Part shown: positions 32,458 through 41,263 of the stretch, piece by piece
How positions within the stretch are numbered: the stretch's first letter is position 1
Layout: every line of letters begins with the position of its first letter
Assembly: GCA_964563505.1 (NCBI GenBank)
Contig: CAZLXW010000013.1
Location: 1-64,000 of the forward strand
From: UBA1351 sp964563505
GTDB taxonomy: Bacteria; Bacillota; Clostridia; Lachnospirales; Vallitaleaceae
Reading direction: 5' to 3'
DNA: 64,000 nucleotides
Made by a program: the position numbers and the translations under genes
The notes under the pieces: generated by a model
What the model saw: only the letters and a program-made list of their open reading frames with translations
Told to the model about the DNA's origin: nothing
Database searches by the model: none

Positions 32458-33981
32458 TTGAAATTTATAGATTTATGCTCTGGTATCGGTGGGTTTAGGC
32501 TGGGACTTGAACTTGCAGGATATCAGTGTATAGGTTTTTGTGAAAATGATAAATTCGCTGTAAGAAGCTACAGGGCGATGTTTGATACGAAAGGAGAGTG
32601 GTTCGCAGGTGACGTTACAAAACTTAAATCAGAAGAAATACCCTATGCAGACATCTGGTGTTTTGGATTCCCATGCCAGGATATCTCCGTTGCTGGAAAA
32701 CAGAAGGGACTTAGGGGAGAAAGAAGTGGAATCTATTTCAGCATTATTGACCTCGTCAAAGGCAAAAAAGAAGAAGATAAACCCACATTCTTACTCGTTG
32801 AGAACGTTAAGAACCTGCTATCAATTAATGGTGGATTTGATTTTGCCACAGTTCTCTCTGAGCTGGATGAAGCAGGGTATGATGCAATGTGGCAAGTGCT
32901 TAACTCTAAAGACTTCGGAGTTCCCCAAAATAGAGAGCGTGTGTTCATTATCGCAAATCTTAGAAGCAGAGGTAGACGAGAAATATTACCTATCGGAGGA
33001 GAAAACACAGCAGCTCTTAAGCAAATTATAGGCGGAATGCAAGGTTATAGGGTTTATGATACAGATGGAATTTCAGCCACTCTTGTGGGTAACGCTGGGG
33101 GAGTTGGTGCAAAGACTGGCCTTTATAAAGTTGGAAATATTAATCCAAGTGGTAAAGGTGCAAGTGGCAATGTTTATGACACCGATGGGATTTCTCCAAC
33201 TTTGACGGCTAATGGTGGTGGAACGGGTGCAAAAACAGGCCTTTATTTTATAGATCAATCCAATACCAAAAGTAAGATAACAGAAAACTCAAGATGTATT
33301 ACTTCAAGATACACAGCAGGGATTGTCAATAGAACAGCTACAAATAGTGCGGTTTTAGAAGCAAGGGCTGTTATAACACCTGATCGGGAAGATAAAAGGC
33401 AAAATGGCAGAAGAATGAAAGCGTCCGAAGAGCCTATGTTCACCTTGACGTCTCAAGACAGGCACGGAGTAGCTATTTTAAAAGCAACAAGAAATGAGTA
33501 TGGAAAAGAAATACGAAAGAAATATGAGTCAGGAGAAATAAAAGAAAGTAGGCATAATATGACAGAGCTAAAGCCTAGAGAAGATGGCGTGTCCAATACA
33601 CTAACCTCTGTTCAAAAGGATAATTTACTTTTATCTCCAAAAGTTGCAATAAAAGAAGCGACTAAAAAGGGTTACGCTGAAGCTGAAATTGGTGACAGTA
33701 TAAATATTTCAGTTCCAAATTCAAAAACAAGAAGAGGCAGAGTTGGAAAGGGTATCTCAAACACTATAGATACTGGGTGTCAAATGGCTACCCTAGATAA
33801 AAACTATCGAATTAGAAGGCTTACTCCTAAAGAATGCTTTAGACTCCAGGGATTTCCCGATGAAATGTTTGAAAAAGCAAGGGAAGTAAACTCAGATGCT
33901 CAACTTTATAAACAGGCTGGAAATGCAGTAACGGTAAATGTAGCCTATGTTATTGCAAAATCCTTAAAAAACAATAAATAA
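32458..33981 (+). CDS. C5-cytosine DNA methyltransferase with repeated specificity segments
   Basis: Codes for 507 residues from TTG 32458 with GGAGGTGG upstream. Motif I DLCSGIGGFRLGLE, motif IV GFPCQDISVAG with the catalytic Cys73, motif VI LVENVKNL, motif VIII QNRERVFII, then a long variable region and the closing RLTPKECFRLQGFPDE and QAGNAVTVNVA. The variable part has two copies of a 25-residue segment beginning VYDTDGIS at residues 199 and 239, plus weaker DGVSNTLT and KGISNTID echoes. It may carry more than one target domain, as known for SPbeta-group phage enzymes. No partner nuclease. Confidence 0.85.
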   Translation: MKFIDLCSGIGGFRLGLELAGYQCIGFCENDKFAVRSYRAMFDTKGEWFAGDVTKLKSEEIPYADIWCFGFPCQDISVAGKQKGLRGERSGIYFSIIDLVKGKKEEDKPTFLLVENVKNLLSINGGFDFATVLSELDEAGYDAMWQVLNSKDFGVPQNRERVFIIANLRSRGRREILPIGGENTAALKQIIGGMQGYRVYDTDGISATLVGNAGGVGAKTGLYKVGNINPSGKGASGNVYDTDGISPTLTANGGGTGAKTGLYFIDQSNTKSKITENSRCITSRYTAGIVNRTATNSAVLEARAVITPDREDKRQNGRRMKASEEPMFTLTSQDRHGVAILKATRNEYGKEIRKKYESGEIKESRHNMTELKPREDGVSNTLTSVQKDNLLLSPKVAIKEATKKGYAEAEIGDSINISVPNSKTRRGRVGKGISNTIDTGCQMATLDKNYRIRRLTPKECFRLQGFPDEMFEKAREVNSDAQLYKQAGNAVTVNVAYVIAKSLKNNK

Positions 33982-33984
33982 AAG

Positions 33985-34327
33985 TTGTAGATGGTAAATT
34001 CAAAATAAAAAAAGCACTTTAAAGAAGGCAATTTAAAACGAATGCCTTCCAAGAGATGCAAAATGATTTAAAACCAAAATTATTAATTAAAAAAATGAAG
34101 AAGTTATAAAGACTTTAGAGCTTTAAAATTTAGGTTTATCTAGTAATAAGTTGCTAAAAGATGTGAAAGTAGTCTTAGAAGATGGAACAACCGCCCAAGT
34201 TATTGTGTAAATTATGAAGCACCCACCAAAGTATTTATAGCCCTAAAAAAAGAATCATCATTTCTCAAGATTGTACTTGCTATTATGTAGATTCAGAGGC
34301 ATTAATGGTAGTACCCAAAGCAAAGAA
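33985..34327 (+). pseudogene. decayed copy of the AbiEi gene 5' end, with flanking sequence
   Basis: About 340 bases without an intact gene. From 33985 to about 34160 it resembles 34972-35160: promoter remnant, the GAAGGCA-N12-TGCCTTC inverted repeat (34024-34049), AGATGCAAAATGAT around the old start, and AATAAGTTGCTA near the end, with indels and stops. A short DVKVVLEDGTTAQVIV coding tail of unknown origin follows. TGCTATTATGTAGA at about 34283 recurs at about 36758, after the intact AbiE pair. So both ends of the cassette are present and its centre is lost. Confidence 0.65.
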
Positions 34328-34347
34328 ATCTTAAGGAGGTCAGAGAA

Positions 34348-34539
34348 ATGATGATTAAGAAAAAGGACAAATTTGAATGGGGGAGTGGAAAGGCATACGA
34401 AATCGCAGGAAGATGGGGAAAAGATTTTATCTTATCACCCATTAAAGAAAGCGATGATGAATGCCTGGTTTACACACCCTCAGAGATGGAGGAATTTTTA
34501 GAAACAGGGCATTTCAAAAGAGTGGGAGGCGAGAAATAA
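34348..34539 (+). CDS. small phage protein
   Basis: Sixty-three residues from ATG 34348 behind TAAGGAGGTCAG. Basic N-terminus, mixed beta-like middle (FILSPIKESDDECLVYTPSEM). No family recognised. Its stop overlaps the next start (TAATG), so the two are coupled. Confidence 0.6.
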   Translation: MMIKKKDKFEWGSGKAYEIAGRWGKDFILSPIKESDDECLVYTPSEMEEFLETGHFKRVGGEK

Positions 34540-34850
34540 TGAGAGCTTTATTTGGAAGAAAGGTTTGTGACTTAAAAGAACTGAGGGAACTTACCCATCA
34601 AGCCATTAAAGATGGACAAAAGGGGCAGCCCTACACCATTACCAGAGAAGTAATTTTAAAGGGCAAAGAGTTTAGGGACTTTGCAGAAGACTTTTTTAAG
34701 GACCAAGATTGGATTACTGCAGAAGATGGCGGAGTCAATCAAGAAGGTGAAGTCAGATGCATTAGGGTAGTCAACATCGACACCGGGGAGAAGGTTCTGG
34801 TGAACACAGAAGGGTATTCCTGGCCACGCTACACCGGTCTTGAGATATAG
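34539..34850 (+). CDS. phage protein of unknown function
   Basis: Codes for 103 residues from ATG 34539, overlapping the preceding stop by one base. Helical N-terminus (LFGRKVCDLKELRELTHQAI) and a beta-rich C-terminus (VRCIRVVNIDTGEKVLVNTEG). No family recognised. A clean terminator follows at once. Confidence 0.6.
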   Translation: MRALFGRKVCDLKELRELTHQAIKDGQKGQPYTITREVILKGKEFRDFAEDFFKDQDWITAEDGGVNQEGEVRCIRVVNIDTGEKVLVNTEGYSWPRYTGLEI

Positions 34851-34862
34851 GAAATCATAAAG

Positions 34863-34884
34863 AAGGGCATAAAGCCCTTTTTTT
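34863..34884 (+). terminator. intrinsic terminator
   Basis: AAGGGC-ATAAA-GCCCTT followed by TTTTT. Confidence 0.85.
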
Positions 34885-34971
34885 AGATTGAGTATTTAAT
34901 TACCCGAACTAAAAGATCGAATGCGGAAAATCAGATACATTTCTTTAATCGAAAAAACTAAATCAAAATTG

Positions 34972-35035
34972 TTGCAGATTAAGTTAAATTGTGGTAAAAT
35001 GCACTTTAAAGAAGGCAATTAAAAACAAATGCCTG
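34972..35035 (+). promoter_or_regulatory. promoter and operator of the AbiE pair
   Basis: TTGCAG (34972-34977), 17 bases, TAAAAT (34995-35000) with TG one base upstream (extended -10). Downstream is AGGCA-N12-TGCCT (35013-35034), conserved and even longer in the decayed copy at 34024-34049, as expected for the AbiEi autorepression site. Confidence 0.65.
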
Positions 35036-35049
35036 CCAAGAGGTGCAAA

Positions 35050-35649
35050 ATGATAAAAAAAATTGAAAAACTAAAAAATGAATTTATAAAAAATGGAGGA
35101 GTTCTAAAGACATCAGAGCTTAAAGAATTGGGCATAACTAGTCGTCAGATTAATAAGTTGCTAGAAGAGGGAATGATTTCTAAAATTAAATATGGATTTT
35201 ATGAATCGAATGAATATCCTCCAAAAGAACAGGTTATTATATCGAGACTATTTCCTAAAGCAGTGATTTTTCTAGAAAGTGCATTGATGCATTACGGATA
35301 TACAGATAGGATACCTTTAGCTTGGCAAATAGCTGTGGATAGGCATAGCAAACCTAATCAATATGATATTGAATATCCTGTAATAGAGCCTTATTATCTA
35401 GAACCTAAGTTTATTGACATTGGGGTAGATATAATCTGTGAAGATGGTGTAGACATTAGAATATATGATAGGGATCGAACAATATGCGATACACTTCGAT
35501 ATAAAAACAAATTAGAAGAAGAAGTTTTTACTCATGCGATAAAAAGTTACCTAAAAGACCCTAAGAAAAATGTAAGAAGGCTATTTGAATATGCTGGAGA
35601 GTTTAATATCACAAATAAAGTACAAATATATCTAGGAGTGTGGTTGTAA
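35050..35649 (+). CDS. AbiEi-like antitoxin/regulator (type IV TA)
   Basis: Codes for 199 residues from ATG 35050 behind AGAGGTGC. N-terminal winged helix (VLKTSELKELGITSRQINKLLEEGMISKIKYGFYE), given here as residues of about 17-50, then the AbiEi core (FPKAVIFLESALMHYGYTDR, DRTICDTLRYKN). AbiEi represses its own promoter and counteracts the nucleotidyltransferase toxin by a route that needs no direct contact. The last base pairs overlap the toxin start. Confidence 0.8.
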   Translation: MIKKIEKLKNEFIKNGGVLKTSELKELGITSRQINKLLEEGMISKIKYGFYESNEYPPKEQVIISRLFPKAVIFLESALMHYGYTDRIPLAWQIAVDRHSKPNQYDIEYPVIEPYYLEPKFIDIGVDIICEDGVDIRIYDRDRTICDTLRYKNKLEEEVFTHAIKSYLKDPKKNVRRLFEYAGEFNITNKVQIYLGVWL

Positions 35650-36545
35650 TGAAAGATGTAGCAGCATCAGTTTTAGCAAGGTTAAAAGACAAAGCGAAAA
35701 AACAAGGGCTCCCACTCCAACAACTTTTGAATCTCTTTTGTCAGGAAGAATTTATCAGAAGGCTTTCAGATAGTAGCTATAAAGAAAATCTAATTCTTAA
35801 AGGGGGATATCTGTTATATTCGATTAGTGGATTCACTACCAGGTCTACAATAGATGCAGACTATCTTTTGAAAAATTATTCAAATGATTTAAAAGATATA
35901 GAAATTCTTGTTAAAGAGATTATATCTCAACCTGGGAAAAATGATTTTATAGAGTTCCAAATTAGAAGTTTAGAGGAAATTAGTGAAATCAAAGAATATC
36001 ACGGGATTAGAGTTAATCTTATGGGAATTATAGGGAAGACAAAAACACCTTTTAGCATAGATTTTGGAGTAGGGGATATTATTATACCTTCTCCAGTTGA
36101 AAGGATGCTACCAGTAATACTTCCAGATTTTGAAGAACCAGAAGTATTAACCTACTCTTTAGAATCTACAGTATCAGAAAAACTAGATGCAATTATTTCT
36201 TTGATGGAAGCGACAGGTCGTATGAAGGATTTTTACGACATATATTATTTAGCGACCACATTTAATTTTGAAGGAAGAAAACTTCAAGAAGCAATTTATG
36301 AAACACTTTCTAATCGAGGTACCCCACATGAAAAAGATTCAATCCTTGTTATAGCAAGGCTTGCTGATAACACTGATATTCAAAAGAGGTGGAATAATTT
36401 CTGTAAAAAGATATTGAAATACGAACTAGATTTTAAAGTTGTGATAGATACAATCATTGATTTTACCTTACTTCCCTATCAATCAATAATTAACCAAGAT
36501 GAGTTCTTTAAAAAATGGAGCTATGAAGATAAAAAATATATTTAA
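35649..36545 (+). CDS. AbiEii-like nucleotidyltransferase toxin
   Basis: Codes for 298 residues from ATG 35649. The nucleotidyltransferase signature is LILKGGYLLYSISG followed by TRSTIDADYLL (GG and D-x-D), with a later FSIDFGVGD and a YSLESTVSEKLDAIISL, then MKDFYDIYYLA, all typical of the DUF1814/AbiEii family (relatives MenT add nucleotides to tRNA). One-base overlap with the antitoxin stop. It causes abortive infection or plasmid/prophage maintenance in known examples. Confidence 0.85.
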   Translation: MKDVAASVLARLKDKAKKQGLPLQQLLNLFCQEEFIRRLSDSSYKENLILKGGYLLYSISGFTTRSTIDADYLLKNYSNDLKDIEILVKEIISQPGKNDFIEFQIRSLEEISEIKEYHGIRVNLMGIIGKTKTPFSIDFGVGDIIIPSPVERMLPVILPDFEEPEVLTYSLESTVSEKLDAIISLMEATGRMKDFYDIYYLATTFNFEGRKLQEAIYETLSNRGTPHEKDSILVIARLADNTDIQKRWNNFCKKILKYELDFKVVIDTIIDFTLLPYQSIINQDEFFKKWSYEDKKYI

Positions 36546-36551
36546 AAGAAG

Positions 36552-36577
36552 GTAGGTTTTCATTAACCTACTTTTTT
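36552..36577 (+). terminator. intrinsic terminator after the AbiE pair
   Basis: GTAGGTT-TTCATT-AACCTAC followed by TTTTTT. The next 230 bases hold no gene; only the TGCTATTATGTAGA match with the decayed copy stands out. Confidence 0.85.
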
Positions 36578-36815
36578 AATGTCCTTAAATACCTTCCTAT
36601 AACAGAATAGCAGCTTTTCAGGTTCAAATTCTATATAAAACCTAAAACCAAGTAATAATTTGTATCGTGTTACGTTTTAATAAGTTATAGTTCAGTGGAG
36701 TGTTTGAAAACATTGAAATTACAATGAAAATCAGCATGTTTATAAAAAAATGAGTTGCTATTATGTAGAATTTGAGTGATTAATGTAAGTACCAAATACA
36801 AAGGGAGGTATGAAC

Positions 36816-37637
36816 ATGGATCGAAAAGAGATGATCAAAAGACTAGGTGAGCATTTTGGTGTAAAACCTAAATACTTGAGCGTTCCAACTTTCAATTATG
36901 AGATTAGGACAAATACTGAAGTTTACACAATCGATAGACATGGAACCATTACAAAAGCAGATGGTGACACCATCACCATGGATGAAATTTTAAACGGGCC
37001 TATAGTGGAAGAATTTACTGAAAATCTAGAAGAAGCTAATGCATGGGAAGAACCTAATGCATGGGAAGAAGGGGTAAATGAAGCAACAGCTCCAAATCTT
37101 CAGGAACTAGAGGGTGTAGAAGTAAAGCTTCCCATAGAAGACCAAACAGCCACAAGCCTTAAGAACATTATAAACATGCTTTATAGCAAGCAGCAATTAA
37201 TCATGATGGCATTTGAGACAGATGAACCTTTTATGGATGAGGATTTTGCAGAGGATTTAAACAAAGAAGAAGCCTTAGATTTAGAGGGACTTAAAAAGGT
37301 CACTCAAAGGCTAGGTGCTGAAAGATGCCCAGGGTTTCAGGTTGACTTTGAGGAAGGGACCTTCAGCTTTTACCTTTACGGATCAGAGCTAAGTGATGAG
37401 AGAATATCCGCCTTTAAAGACTTAGTGGCCCTGATAGCTCAGTATGCTAAAACCCTGAACCGAGCATCCTTTAAACAAGCCCAAGATGACAATCCAAAGT
37501 ACGCCCTTAGAACTTGGCTTATTCGAATTGGGATGAATGGGCCAGAGTATAAGGAAACCAGAAAGACCCTTCTAAAACATTTAGAGGGAAGTGGAGCTTT
37601 TAGAAAGGCAGGTGTTTTAGATGAAACCCAAATGTAG
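36816..37637 (+). CDS. phage protein, 'virulence-related' type
   Basis: Codes for 273 residues from ATG 36816 (GGGAGG at 36803-36808; ATG 36810 would be too close). The N-terminus (KRLGEHFGVKPKYLSVPTFNYEIRT) and the later TQRLGAERCPGFQVDFEEG recur in clostridial phage proteins often labelled virulence-related, without known function. Residues of about 74-86 hold a short tandem duplication, NAWEEPNAWEEG, encoded by two copies of CTAATGCATGGGAAGAA. Overlaps the next gene by 17 bases. Confidence 0.65.
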   Translation: MDRKEMIKRLGEHFGVKPKYLSVPTFNYEIRTNTEVYTIDRHGTITKADGDTITMDEILNGPIVEEFTENLEEANAWEEPNAWEEGVNEATAPNLQELEGVEVKLPIEDQTATSLKNIINMLYSKQQLIMMAFETDEPFMDEDFAEDLNKEEALDLEGLKKVTQRLGAERCPGFQVDFEEGTFSFYLYGSELSDERISAFKDLVALIAQYAKTLNRASFKQAQDDNPKYALRTWLIRIGMNGPEYKETRKTLLKHLEGSGAFRKAGVLDETQM

Positions 37638-37809
37638 ACTGATAGGGGAAGATGGTAACATTTTTAATCTCATGGGGATTGCTACAAGAACCCTTAAAAA
37701 AGCAGGGCAATCTGAAAAGGCAAAAGAGATGACTAGGCGGATTACAACTGAAGCCAAAAGCTACGATGAAGCCCTAGCAATACTGATGGAATATGTGGAT
37801 GTAGAATAG
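37621..37809 (+). CDS. small phage protein
   Basis: Sixty-two residues starting inside the end of the preceding gene. Helical, basic (FNLMGIATRTLKKAGQSEKA). Regularly found behind the preceding protein type; function unknown. Confidence 0.65.
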   Translation: MKPKCRLIGEDGNIFNLMGIATRTLKKAGQSEKAKEMTRRITTEAKSYDEALAILMEYVDVE

Positions 37810-37819
37810 GAGGGTGAAA

Positions 37820-38029
37820 ATGGATAAATTTTTTAGTCAGAAACACTGTGATCGGTGCGAGGGAAGTTTAAAAGGTGGACGGATTATGTCCATGTTCAGT
37901 GAAGACGTACTTTGTATGACTTGTAAGGATAAGGAAACCAAGGACCCTGAATACAAAAAAGCTGTAGAAGTAGATCATGAAGAAATTAAAAAAGGGAACT
38001 TTAATTACAAAGGCATCCGTGGAAAATAA
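37820..38029 (+). CDS. small zinc-knuckle phage protein
   Basis: Sixty-nine residues from ATG 37820 behind AGGAGGG. CDRCEGSL and CMTCKDKE give a four-cysteine site, with a KAVEVDHEEIKKGNFNYKGI tail. Unknown function; common near phage packaging genes. Confidence 0.65.
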   Translation: MDKFFSQKHCDRCEGSLKGGRIMSMFSEDVLCMTCKDKETKDPEYKKAVEVDHEEIKKGNFNYKGIRGK

Positions 38030-38055
38030 CGCAAACAAAAACTAAAAGATGAATG

Positions 38056-38075
38056 AAGACCTGCGGGTCTTTTTT
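38056..38075 (+). terminator. intrinsic terminator before the terminase genes
   Basis: AAGACC-TGCG-GGTCTT followed by TTTT. Confidence 0.8.
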
Positions 38076-38104
38076 CTTTGCAGAAAATGAAGGGGGTGAA
38101 AGTT

Positions 38105-38617
38105 ATGGCAGGTAGAGGAAGACCACCAAAACCTACAGCTATTAAGGAGCTAGAAGGTAATCCTGGAAAAAGACCACTGAATAAAAACGAACCAAAGCCT
38201 AAGCAAGGAGCGCCAAAATGCCCGTCATGGCTGGAGCCAGATGCTAAAAAGGAATGGAGAAGATTATCAAAGGAACTTGAAGCCATGGGGCTACTGACGG
38301 AGGTAGATATGGCAGCCTTTGCTGGGTATTGTCAGGCCTATGCCAGATGGAAAGAGGCGGAGGAATTTATATCAAAGCATGGATCCATTTTAAAGACGGC
38401 TTCAGGTTATATTCAGCAGATTCCCCAGGTATCTATTGCCCAGCAAAATCTAAAACAGATGCGAAACTTCTGCTCGGAACTTGGGCTAAGCCCATCAGCA
38501 AGAAGCAGGCTCAATATTAATAATTCTGGAAACGTCATCGAAGGGGATGCCATGGAAGACCTGCTTTTCAATGTACCAAAGGCAGAGGATCTTTTAAACA
38601 AGAAGGACGATGACTAA
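38105..38617 (+). CDS. terminase small subunit, P27 family
   Basis: Codes for 170 residues from ATG 38105 with GGGGGTGA upstream. GRGRPPKPTAIKELEGNPGKRPLN is the diagnostic P27 opening, followed by CPSWLEPDAKKEWRRL and a QTGYIQQIP-like central region. It recognises phage DNA and recruits the large subunit to the prohead. Followed 23 bases later by the large subunit. Confidence 0.9.
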   Translation: MAGRGRPPKPTAIKELEGNPGKRPLNKNEPKPKQGAPKCPSWLEPDAKKEWRRLSKELEAMGLLTEVDMAAFAGYCQAYARWKEAEEFISKHGSILKTASGYIQQIPQVSIAQQNLKQMRNFCSELGLSPSARSRLNINNSGNVIEGDAMEDLLFNVPKAEDLLNKKDDD

Positions 38618-38640
38618 AGTTAAAAAAGGAGGGAGGCCAG

Positions 38641-41238
38641 ATGCCATTTAGTGAAGCCCATGCAAATCACGCCATTAGTTTTATAGAACAACTTAAGCTG
38701 ACCAAAGGCAAATGGGCTGGTCAGCCTTTTAAATTATTACCTTGGGAGAAGGATCTGGTAAGGCGTCTATTTGGAACTTTAAGAGAAGACGGAACAAGGC
38801 AATACCGTACCGCTTATGTAGAGATCGGCAAGAAAAATGGGAAAGCATTATCTATTGATACCCCTATACCAACTCCAAGTGGATGGACAACAATGAAAAA
38901 TTTAAAAGTAGGGGATGAAGTATTTGATGAGAATGGAAAAACCTGCAGAGTCTTGGGATGTACAGAGATTATGTATGACAGGCCTTGTTATGAAGTGAAA
39001 TTCTCTGATGGAGAAAGTATTATTGCCGATGGAGAGCATTTGTGGCAGGTAAATGAATATAAACCTAATAAAGCGCCATATTATGAAACAAAAATACTAA
39101 AAACAGAAGACATGTTAGGCAAGATTAAAAATAAAAATGGCTGTTATAATTATCGAATTCCTAATATTGGGGCATTAGAACTGGAAGAAAGGGAACTAGA
39201 ATTTCCACCTTATGTATTAGGGGTTTGGTTAGCCGATGGAAATGCTTATAATGCAAGCTTTACTTGTAATATCAATGATTTAGAAATAGCAGACAAGGTT
39301 GTATCATCTGGTGTAGAAGTTAGGGAGTGGAAATCAAATAATACAGGTAGCATTCATTTGGCATTTGGAAATGGCGATAGAACCCAAGCAGCTAGGGATA
39401 TTTCTTGGCAAGCTAAAATGAGAAAGATGGACTTATTATGCAATAAACATATTCCCACTGAATATTTAAGATCCTCTTATGAACAAAGACTAGAATTATT
39501 AAAAGGTCTTATGGATTCCGATGGATGTATATCCAAATATGGAGAATGTGAATACACAACAGTAAGTAAAAGATTAGCTGAAGATGTGGCAGAACTTATT
39601 AGAAGTCTAGGATTTAAGTGTTCAATAACTGAAGGGAGGGCAAGGTTAAAAGGGAAAGATTACGGGCCAAAATATCGAATACATTTTTTTGCATACAGGA
39701 GCAATCCTGTTTTTTCTTTGCAAAGAAAGAATCAAAGGCTTAAAGAAACACCTGAGAAGGCAACTAAAAACTCCTTTAGAACAATAGTAAGCATTGAAAA
39801 AGTACAGTCTGTTCCAGTGAAATGTATTGAGGTAAGCAGTAAATCACGATTATATTTAGCTGGAAAATCTATGGTGCCAACTCATAATAGTGAACTCGGC
39901 GCAGCCATTGCCCTTTATATGTTATGTGCCGACGGAGAGCCTAATGCAGAAGTGTATGTCGCTGCCTGTGATAGACAACAGGCCAGCATTATTTTTAATA
40001 CCAGTATGAACTTTGTGGAAGGGAATAGGACCCTATCAAAGGTGACCAATCTTGTAAGATCAACTAAGAGAATCACCTATCCAAAGACGGGAAGTTTTTA
40101 TCAAGTTTTAAGTTCTGATGTTAAATCGAAATCTGGTATAAATGCTTCCTGCGTTATTCTCGATGAGATTTGGACCTATCCTAATCCAGACCTTGCAAAG
40201 ATGCTAACTACAGGTTCAGGAGATGCTAGAACCCAGCCTCTCTTTTTATATCTCACAACAGCCGGGAATAAACTCTCTGGCTATGGATGGGAGATGCACC
40301 AAAAGGCAAAAGACATCCTAGATGGTAAAAGGGTGGACCCTACTTTCCTATCCATCATTTACGGACTGGAAGACGATGCAGATATTTCAGATGAAAACAA
40401 CTGGTATAAAGCCAATCCTAGCCTTGGCCATACCATTCAAATAGAAAGAGTAAGAGAGCATTATAACCAAGTAAAAGACGACCCAGCGGATTTGGCTCTC
40501 TTTAAACAATTAAGACTGAATATGTGGCTTAAACAGGAAATCAAGTGGATGCCCATGGATAAATGGGACCTTTGTAATTATCCAGTGGATCCTGAAGAAC
40601 TAAAAGGCAGGGTTTGTTATGGAGGACTGGACTTATCTTCTACCACAGATATTACAGCCTTTGTTTTAGTGTTTCCACCAGAGGACGAAGAGGATAAATA
40701 TCAGATACTTCCATTCTTTTGGCTACCAGAAGAGACATTACATCAAAGGGTGAAAAAGGATGCAGTGCCTTATGATATTTGGCATAGGCAGGGACTACTC
40801 AATCTCACAGAAGGTAATGTGGTTCACTATGGATTTATTGAAAAGTTTATTGAAAGGCTAGGGGAAAAATATAATATCAGGGAAATCGTCTATGACAGAT
40901 GGGGAGCAACACAGATGAGTCAAAACCTAGAAGGAATGGGATTTACAGTAGTGCCTTTTGGTCAGGGATTTAAGGATATGTCCCCACCAACAAAGGACTT
41001 AATGAGACTAACATTAAGTGGTCAAATCGCCCATGGCGGTCATCCAGTTTTAAGATGGATGGCAGATAATATTGTGGTCAGGACAGACCCAGCTGGAAAC
41101 ATTAAGGTGGATAAGGAAAAATCCTCAGAAAAAATCGACGGTATAGTGGCCCTGATTATGGCCCTGGCTAGAGCACAGTTTAATCCATCAGGAGATGACT
41201 CGGTTTATGATGAAAGAGATTTAATTATATTTGGTTAG
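38641..41238 (+). CDS. terminase large subunit interrupted by an in-frame intein
   Basis: Codes for 865 residues; removal of the intein (residues 69-416) leaves 517, normal for the family. The intein splits the Walker A motif: IGKKNGK before and SELGAAIALY after, giving KNGKSELGAA when joined. Walker B is ASCVILDEIW and the nuclease domain has YGGLDLSSTTDITAF and VYDRWGA. The protein packages DNA by ATP hydrolysis and cuts it. Without splicing the ATPase site would be broken, so splicing is essential for packaging. Confidence 0.9.
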   Translation: MPFSEAHANHAISFIEQLKLTKGKWAGQPFKLLPWEKDLVRRLFGTLREDGTRQYRTAYVEIGKKNGKALSIDTPIPTPSGWTTMKNLKVGDEVFDENGKTCRVLGCTEIMYDRPCYEVKFSDGESIIADGEHLWQVNEYKPNKAPYYETKILKTEDMLGKIKNKNGCYNYRIPNIGALELEERELEFPPYVLGVWLADGNAYNASFTCNINDLEIADKVVSSGVEVREWKSNNTGSIHLAFGNGDRTQAARDISWQAKMRKMDLLCNKHIPTEYLRSSYEQRLELLKGLMDSDGCISKYGECEYTTVSKRLAEDVAELIRSLGFKCSITEGRARLKGKDYGPKYRIHFFAYRSNPVFSLQRKNQRLKETPEKATKNSFRTIVSIEKVQSVPVKCIEVSSKSRLYLAGKSMVPTHNSELGAAIALYMLCADGEPNAEVYVAACDRQQASIIFNTSMNFVEGNRTLSKVTNLVRSTKRITYPKTGSFYQVLSSDVKSKSGINASCVILDEIWTYPNPDLAKMLTTGSGDARTQPLFLYLTTAGNKLSGYGWEMHQKAKDILDGKRVDPTFLSIIYGLEDDADISDENNWYKANPSLGHTIQIERVREHYNQVKDDPADLALFKQLRLNMWLKQEIKWMPMDKWDLCNYPVDPEELKGRVCYGGLDLSSTTDITAFVLVFPPEDEEDKYQILPFFWLPEETLHQRVKKDAVPYDIWHRQGLLNLTEGNVVHYGFIEKFIERLGEKYNIREIVYDRWGATQMSQNLEGMGFTVVPFGQGFKDMSPPTKDLMRLTLSGQIAHGGHPVLRWMADNIVVRTDPAGNIKVDKEKSSEKIDGIVALIMALARAQFNPSGDDSVYDERDLIIFG
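38845..39888 (+). mobile_element. class 3 intein with LAGLIDADG homing endonuclease
   Basis: 348 residues starting with Ala (ALSIDTPIPTPSGW) instead of Cys or Ser and ending VPTHN before Ser. Class 3 marks are all present: Trp two residues after the block B His (EHLW, W135 of the precursor), Cys in block F (PVKCIEV, C395) and Thr before the last His-Asn (T414). LAGLIDADG motifs are LGVWLADG and LKGLMDSDG. The endonuclease domain is complete. Confidence 0.85.
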
Positions 41239-41263
41239 AAATGATGAAGGGAGTGAATGACAT

